Positions 57,896 through 64,000 of a stretch of 64,000 nucleotides of DNA are shown here, piece after piece. The stretch is from assembly GCA_963978895.1 (NCBI GenBank), contig OZ022247.1:18092137-18156136 (forward strand), read 5' to 3'. The position numbers were made by a program, and so were the translations under genes. Origin of the DNA: Erpobdella octoculata (lineage: Eukaryota > Annelida > Clitellata > Hirudinida > Erpobdellidae). The notes under the pieces are model-generated. The model ran no database searches. It was not told the origin of the DNA and was given only the letters and a program-made list of their open reading frames with translations. Each line of letters opens with the position of its first letter. Positions within the stretch are counted from its first letter, which is position 1.

Positions 57896-58914
57896 TATAA
57901 ATGAATGTCTGTATGTATATATGTATATATATATTCATGTCCTTTATGCATTGCTACACCATTCATCCGATCATAATGAAATTTTCACACAACCTTGAGA
58001 GTCGAGGGGAATCAAATATAGAGAAAATTTTTTTGAAATCCGTCACAAAATGAGCGGAGCGGAGCGGGAACTATATATATATGTATGTGCGTATGTATGT
58101 GTGTCTGTGTGTGTGTTTATGTATGTACTAGCGGAGATACCCGGCGTTGCCCAGATTTTTTAGAGGTTTTTCTAATGTTTGTCTCTTTCTCTCCCGTTTC
58201 CTTTCCCACCTGCTTTCCTACTCCTGTTCGCTTTCCCGTTTTCGGTCGTTTTCCCGCTGCCGGTCGCTTTCCCGCTCCCGGTCGCTTTCCCGCTCCCGGT
58301 CGATTTCCCGTTCCCGGTCGCTGTCCCGTTTCCGCTCACGTTTGCTCTCCGATTCCCGCTCACGCTTGCTTTTCCGTTCCCGCTCGCTGTCCGTTCCGGG
58401 TCGCTTTCCCGTTTCTATAATAGACAAACTAACCCACAAACATTCATATATATATATAGTCTTAGCAAATCTATTTTACGTTTTATAGGCTAACAGAAGT
58501 TATGAAAGAATGGAAAAGAGAAAATGAGCGTGAACGGGAACGGGAGAGCAAGCGTGAGCGGGAACGGGAGAGCAAGCGTGAGCGGGAACGGGAAAGCGAC
58601 CGGGAACGGGAAAGCGACCGGGAACGGGAAAGCGATCGGGAACGGGAAAGCGACCGGGAACGCGGAAAGTGACCGGGAACGCGGAAAACGACTGGAATCG
58701 GGAGAGCAAGCTTGGAAGGAAACGCGAGCAAGAGAGAAAATCGATAACAAAACTTCTGAGCGGGAAAGCGACCGGGAGCTGGAAAACGACCGAGAGCGGA
58801 AAAGCGACCGGGAACGCGACGAAAACGGGAAAGTGGAGAAAGAAACGGGAGCGAGAGAGACAAACATTAGAAAAACCTCTAAAAACCCCGGGCAACGCCG
58901 GGTAACCCCGCTAG
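57896..58914 (+). mobile_element. Non-autonomous Helitron with two opposed 3' ends
   Basis: 5' end A|TCTATATATATATAAATG at 57896; 3' end with GCAACGCCGGGTAACCCCG, CTAG (58911-58914) and a host T, i.e. canonical A/T insertion. A second, inverted 3' end (CTAGCGGAGATACCCGGCGT) starts at 58128. The arms 58128-58400 and 58530-58914 are inverted repeats of GGGAACGGGAAAGCGACC-type 18-bp units. No Rep/helicase gene. Confidence 0.85.
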
Positions 58915-58921
58915 TTTCTAG

Positions 58922-59860
58922 TCTATATATATAAAAGAACATGTCCTGACTGACTGACTGACCGACTGACTGACGCCGAGCTCAAACGCCTCATCCTAGG
59001 AACGTGAAATTTGGAACTTATATTACTTTTATTGCGAAAGCATCCACTAAGAAAGGATTTTTGAAAATTTTGCTCCTGAGGAGAAAAAACTGGAAAACAA
59101 ACTTTTTTCAAAAACAATGTATATCTCGAAAACCAAAAATGAAGAGATTTTGAAATTTGGTATATGGATTCTTCTTGAAAAATAAAAAGATACGTGTTTC
59201 ACCATTTTTTGAAAATTCGGTTTCCCGGACCTCAAATGTGGGTTGGAAAATTGGGTTATTTGGTTTTTAAAGTAGCTGCTACTCAAAAACTGTGAATGAT
59301 ACAGGAGTAAAAATTAGTATTTAGTTTCTACTCCGAAAATAATGAAATACGTGTTTTAGCATTTTTTGAAAATTTGGTTTCCAGGACTTCAAATGTGGGG
59401 TGGAAAATAGGGTTATTTGTTTTTTAAAGTAACTGCTACTCAAAAACTGTAAATAGCACAGATGTAAAAATTAGTAGTTAGTTTCAATTCTAAAAATAAA
59501 GATATACGTGTTTCACCATTTTTTACAAATTTGGTTTCCAGGACCTTAAATGTGGGGTGGGCAATAGGATTACTTTGTTTTTAAAGTAGCTGCTACTCAA
59601 AAACTGTAAATGCTACAAAAGTAAAAATTAGTATTTAGTTTCTTTCTACTCTAAAAATAATGATATACGTGTTTTGCCATTTTTAAAAAATTTGGTTTCC
59701 AGGACCTCAAATGTGGGGTGGAAATAAGGGTTATTTGGTTTTTAAAGTAACTGCTACTCAACAACTGTAAATGCTACAAAAGTAAAAATTAGTATTTAGT
59801 TTCTACTCTAAAAATAAGGATATTGTGTTTCACCATTTTTTGACATTTTGGCACACTAAA
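58922..59860 (+). mobile_element. Helitron 5' part with tandem repeats, 3'-truncated
   Basis: Starts TCTATATATATAAAAGAACA, as the complete element at 62124. About four tandem units of 155-165 bp follow (GGTTTCCAGGACCTCAAATG, TAAAGTAGCTGCTACTCAA, TTAGTATTTAGTTTCTACTC). No CTAG terminus; it breaks off at about 59860. It begins 8 bp after the previous Helitron ends. Confidence 0.8.
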
Positions 59861-59864
59861 ATGC

Positions 59865-61027
59865 TCGTACATCTTGGTTTGTACTGAATGGCCACTGTAA
59901 GGTCGTACTGAATGGCCATAGTCATTCAGTATTGCTGAATGTTTAAATTTTCATAAATGTGTTGAGGTTCATTATTGATCAAAATTTTAATGTAACCAAT
60001 GAAATTGTTTAATATATTCAAGACATATACATATTAATCACTTCTTAATAATGTTTTCTGGTTATGTTTCAGAATGAGAGACCGTGTATCTACAGCTTTG
60101 AAGGGGGGGATGGTCTCAAAAAAACATGGAAAGAACAGTAGAAGATGTTTTGACAGCTTGCTTGCCAGTTAAATCTGCAGCTGAGAAGCAGAAAAAGATT
60201 TGAGGAGATCCAAATTAAAAACATCAAAACTTGCAGCAAGAAGAGATATTTCAAAAAGCTTCCCAGACATCGAATAGAGCCTGACGGGGAATCAACATCT
60301 ACATATATGGCCACCAGTAAAAATGCTCATTTTGCCCTTGACAACCCTAAGATAAAAATAGGGGATTGATGTATTTTTGAATATGTTTTTGACTCGAAAA
60401 AACTCGAAAAAAAATTATGTTGGCAAAATCATGGAAGTCAAAGGCGATAAAGTTTCTGCTGGTTTTTTGAAGTTTTTGTACAAGACACCGAAGAGGCCAA
60501 ATTTTAGTCTAGGGATAAAGGTATTTGTGAGGCAGATTTAGATCAAATTGTTAAAACTAAGAGATCCAATCCTTTAAAAATCCAAGAGAAGAAATGGGCA
60601 TATCAAATTTTCTTTTGACTTTTCATCATATAGTATTGGATTGTAGGCTACAACTTTTTAATAAAATGACAAAATGCTTTTATGATTTTTTTAATTAACA
60701 TTAATAAAGACTTGTCTGTGAAATAAAACATTTAGCTTACCATTTGGTGAGAATTGTGTCTTCTATAATAAAAATTGCATGAGTGGCCATTCAGTACTAC
60801 CAGGTTGTACTGAATGGCCACCCAGAAATTTTAGGAGAGGTTGCGTTATTTATCGTTTTTTATAAAATTGTTATAATTTGAAAAGTTTTAATGAGCTGTT
60901 TTTAGTAGTGAAATGTTTTTTGCTTTCATTATGTGAAAAATTTTTAATTCTATCACTTATAGTTTTTTTGTTTGATTGATTTGAATAAAAGTGTAAAATT
61001 GTGTGGCCATTCAGTACTACTCTCCCC
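59865..61027 (+). pseudogene. Pogo-like DNA transposon relic
   Basis: Ends in GTGGCCATTCAGTACTACTC followed by TCCCC|TA at 61027; further copies of GTACTGAATGGCCAC in both orientations occur at 59889, 59914 and near 60785-60820. Between them decayed coding sequence: 60084-60200 (MRDRVSTALKGGMVSKKHGK) and 60410-60600 (YVGKIMEVKGDKVSAGFLKF-like then YKTPKRPNF), the latter resembling the C-terminus of pogo-type transposases. The left terminus is not found. Confidence 0.5.
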
Positions 61028-61032
61028 TACAT

Positions 61033-61396
61033 TCTTAAAGATACCAAAAAAAGACTGCAGACTAAAGATAGTCAAAAACAAATTTCCACTGCGGCGGGCT
61101 TTCTTCCCTTTTTAAAACTTGAGCAAGCCCCCCATGCCAAATCGGAGGACCCTGCAATTTTTCCAAATATGATGAGTTTTTCTTTGGGTAGGGGTGCTAC
61201 ATTTATTCATAAACTTATTCTTTTAACAATTGTTTTAACTGGTTTGAGACTGAGTTTGACTATCTTCAGTTTGCAGTCTTTCTTTTCTTTCATTAATAAA
61301 TTATTAAAGATACCAAAAAGAGCCTACAGACAGAGATAGTCAAACAACGTTTTCGCCTGCGGCGGGCTTTCGTCCCGTTTTAAAACTTGAGCCCCC
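61033..61396. repeat. Direct repeat of about 90 bp, 272 bp apart
   Basis: 61033-61122 and 61305-61396 share AAAGATACCAAAAA, AGATAGTCAAA, CTGCGGCGGGCTTTC and TTTTAAAACTTGAGC. Function unknown. Confidence 0.75.
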
Positions 61397-61399
61397 CCA

Positions 61400-61972
61400 A
61401 CATTTTTTGCTGGTTGCGTTGTTGCTTATTTAAGTCCTTGTCACTTTTTCAGCGTTTAGGATGCGCCCCTGCTAGCTGGATTATATACGATTTCTATCTG
61501 GTGCTGTTTTCGAGTAAAGGTCAATGGGCCATAACTTTACACGAACAAATTTGTGGACCTCAACCAGATACATAAGGTACAATGGAAGGCAACGAAAGAA
61601 GTTTGAAGAACTTACGAAACTCTATAGCAATTTGGCAACAATAAAAAATTGAAATCAATTGAGTTATATATGGTCAATAACAAGTTTATTAAAGTTTAAC
61701 AAGAAAATAAATGATTAATTCAGTTTAAAATTCTGGTCATTCTACTATAAACTAATTGACTATTTAGTTGTGTCTTTTCCATTTTCTAAACATAAAAATT
61801 TAAATATTTGTTTTAATGATTATGTTGAACTTGAGATATTAATGGCGCTTAAGAAATTTTAGGCTAAGTGGCATCTTTTCCTTCACACACATTAACAAGT
61901 ACTTGATAAACAAATGACGTGTTAAAAGTCCAGTTAAATTTATCATTATTGAACATAATTATTCAAAAATTT
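61400..61972. other. No gene recognised
   Basis: AT-rich DNA containing the 3' UTR of the minus-strand gene to the right; no clear poly(A) signal chosen. Confidence 0.4.
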
Positions 61973-62091
61973 TCATCTTTGACTTTTTGAATTTCTTAAG
62001 GCTATCACCATTGGTATCAGCGATGCAATTGTGGATATCAATCCAACAATGGCATTCCTTCGAGGAGCACTCGTACCAGACCACAAGAAAC
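61973..62091 (-). CDS. Last exon of a PEX11-gamma-like membrane protein (partial)
   Basis: Minus-strand exon with acceptor TTGTTTACACAG, then 119 bp: two bases of a split codon, 38 codons and TGA. It encodes FLWSGTSAPRRNAIVG, a hydrophobic segment of about 18 residues (VGLISTIASLIPMVIAL) and a basic tail RNSKSQR. In mammalian PEX11G the C-terminus reads, as I recall it, LWAGRFPPWLVGLMGTISS, which aligns without gaps. PEX11 proteins shape and divide peroxisomes. Upstream exons must lie to the right of a Helitron (62124-63655), beyond the window or unrecognised. The family call rests on one short exon. Confidence 0.45.
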
Positions 62092-62123
62092 CTGTGTAAA
62101 CAATATTAAAGAATTAATTACAA

Positions 62124-63655
62124 TCTATATATATAAAAGAACATGTCCTGACTGACAGATGACTGACTGATAATCAACGCCGAGCTCAAACGCCTCATCC
62201 TAGGAACGTGAAATTTGGAACTTATATTACTTTTATAGCGTAAACATCCGCTAAGAAAGGATTTTTGAAAATTTTGCTCCTGAGGGGAAAAAACTGGAAA
62301 ACAAACTTTTTTCTAAAAATTTTTTCTAAAAATTTGTTCTGAAATTTGGTACATAGATTCTTTTTGAAAAATAAAAAGATATGTGTTTCACCATTTTTTG
62401 AAAATTCGGTTTCCCGGACCTCAATTGTGGGTTGGAAAATTGGGTTATTTGGTTTTTAAAGTAGCTTCTACTCAAAAACTGTTACTGCTACAGGAGTAAA
62501 AATTAGTATTTAGTTTCTACTCCAAAAATAATGAAACACGTGTTTTAGCATTTTTTGAAAATTTGGTTTCCAGGACTTCAAATGTGGGGTGGAAAATAGG
62601 GCTAATTGTCTTTTATAGTAACTGCTACTCAAAAACAGTAAATACCACAGATGTAAAAATTATTATTTAGTTTCTTTTCTAAAAGTAAAGATATACGTGT
62701 TTCACCATTTTTTTACAAATTTGGTTTCCCGGACCTTAAATGTGGGTTGGAAAATTGGGTTATTTGGTTTTTAAAGTAGCTTCTACTCAAAAACTGTTAA
62801 TGTTACAAAAGTAAAAATTAGTATTTAGTTTCTACTCTAAAAATAATGATATACGGGTTTCACAATTTATTGAAAATTTGGTTTCCAGGACTTCAAATGT
62901 GGGGTGGAAAATAGGGTTATTTGGTTTTTAAAGTAACTGCTACTCAACAACTGTAATTGCCACAGATGTAAAAATTAATACTTAGTATCTACTCAAAAAT
63001 AAAAATATACGTGTTTCATCATTTTTTGGGTTATTTGGTTTTTAAAGTAGCTGCTACTCAAAAGCTGTTAATGCTACAGAAGTAAAAATTAGTATTTAGT
63101 TTCTACTCCAAAAATAATGAAATACGTGTTTTAGCATTTTTTGAAAATTTGGTTTCCAGGACCTCAAATGTGGGGTGGAAATAAGGGTTATTTGATTTCA
63201 AATAACTGCTACTCACAAACTGTAAGTGCTACAAATGTAAAAATTAGTATTTTGAAGTTTTGTGCCGGTTAAAAGTAGCTAAGTCCAGTTTATCATCGGC
63301 CGGGCCAAGCCGTTATTTTAGAGTCTTCACACGAGCCAGGCCAAACTTTAAATCAAAGTGGGACGGGCCGAGGCTTTTCACTAAGCATATAGACATTTTA
63401 GTAATTTTAGGGTCTTCAGACGGGTAGGGCCAAACCTGAAGTCAAGGTGGGACGGGCCGACGTTTTTCATCAAGTATATAGAATTTCTAGGCCTGTAAAA
63501 ACGGGCCGGGCCCAAATTAGACGGGCCGTGCCGGCCAGGAATTTTGGTTTTGAAACGGGCTGGGCCAATTTGTCGACGGGCCGAGCCGACACCTATGGAT
63601 GCACGGTTCAAATTCTCTAATTTCATGCGAGCGAAGCCGCTACGGGCACTGCTAG
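62124..63655 (+). mobile_element. Complete non-autonomous Helitron
   Basis: Starts A|TCTATATATATAAAAGAACA at 62124, ends GCGAAGCCGC...GGGCACTG CTAG|T at 63655; 1532 bp. The inner part is five to six tandem units of about 155-160 bp as in 58922-59860. The last 350 bp are rich in GGGCCGGGCC/GACGGGCC motifs. No coding capacity; the 96-residue minus-strand frame at its right end is repeat-derived. Confidence 0.92.
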
Positions 63656-63793
63656 TTAACAATAAAAACAAGCTAAAAAAAGGTAAATACAGTTGTGTCT
63701 AGAATATTTTAGCTTGGACTCCCTCCTCCGACAAAACCTATAAACTTTTCTTTCCAGAGGGTAGAATTGGCAATAAATTTAAATTTATTTTAG

Positions 63794-63908
63794 CAGCAAC
63801 TTAGCAAAGAAACTGAAAGCCCAAGCCAACATTTGTGTGGAGGCCATGCTTTTTAGCTCTTTAAGCAGTGGAGAGCTGTCTACGATGAGAAGCAGTCTGA
63901 CAAATAGG
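63794..63908 (+). CDS. Candidate internal exon of an unknown gene
   Basis: Preceded by TTTATTTTAG and followed by GTAATT. In one frame it is open for 38 codons with a balanced, helix-forming composition (NLAKKLKAQANICVEAMLF, then GELSTMRSSLTNR). It is short, no homologue is recognised, and the neighbouring exons would be outside the window. Confidence 0.25.
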
Positions 63909-64000
63909 GTAATTTGACCAAATCAAAGCCATTGACCAAAATTGAGCCACTCCTTTAATCCCGTTTTTCAGTTTGAAATTTAGGCTTTTATTTATGAATG

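Noticed and set aside
58085..58942. Several overlapping frames with RERESD, PGRF or SRSLSRSRS repeats
   Set aside because: All derive from 18-bp Helitron repeats read in different frames; no splice sites or conserved domain.
63381..63671. 96-codon minus-strand frame rich in Arg/Gly/Pro
   Set aside because: Lies in the GGGCCGG-rich 3' part of the Helitron; repeat-derived.
1..64000. Bacterial-type defence system, operon or provirus
   Set aside because: No prokaryotic genes, operon structure, CRISPR or integrated virus beyond LTR retrotransposons was found.

Overview
The window is nuclear DNA of an AT-rich animal. Genes are split by GT-AG introns (one probable GC-AG), exon phases can be checked across introns, and the intergenic and intronic DNA is dominated by eukaryotic transposons (CR1/L2-like LINEs, tRNA-derived SINEs, hAT, MULE, pogo-like, Helitron, Ty3/Gypsy) and microsatellites. 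The protein-coding exons are close to animal orthologues, but the species cannot be fixed from sequence alone. An invertebrate is likely; a cnidarian such as Hydra is a guess from the AT-richness and transposon mix only.

Four host genes can be supported. (1) 2184-8206 (+): the last two coding exons of the cAMP-dependent protein kinase catalytic subunit, separated by a 5.7 kb transposon-filled intron. (2) 8463-29119 (-): a complete GET3/ASNA1 (TRC40) tail-anchored-protein targeting ATPase in 8 coding exons, 346 residues, convergent with the PKA gene and only about 110 bp from its poly(A) signal. (3) 46337-54969 (+): a complete DNA topoisomerase I gene, 16 coding exons and about 794 residues, all five catalytic residues present. 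(4) 61973-62091 (-): the last exon of a membrane protein resembling peroxisomal PEX11-gamma, continuing off the right edge. These genes belong to unrelated pathways and show no functional cluster.

Layout. 1-2.1 kb: LINE end and a foldback repeat. 2.2-8.2 kb: PKA exons with hAT, LINE, (TA)n and MITE insertions between them. 8.4-29.1 kb: GET3, whose introns carry LINEs, a GTF2IRD2/ZBED-type hAT, SINEs, a MULE split by a LINE, another hAT, and a 2.7 kb foldback element. 29.7-33.1 kb: a nearly full-length LINE with a paralogous empty site elsewhere in the window. 34.7-40.5 kb: a decayed Ty3/Gypsy element whose LTR is interrupted by a gag-bearing deletion derivative of a different LTR element. 41.1-44.9 kb: a nest of four DNA transposons. 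45.0-45.5 kb: a near-perfect 22-bp minisatellite upstream of TOP1. 55-64 kb: LINE relic, a cluster of Helitrons, a pogo-like relic and the PEX11-like exon.

I found no convincing new biological system. The most unusual items are transposon architectures (a Helitron with two opposed 3' ends, nested transposons whose boundaries are defined by target-site duplications, a gag/pol-tail deletion derivative) and three splicing oddities in TOP1 and GET3.
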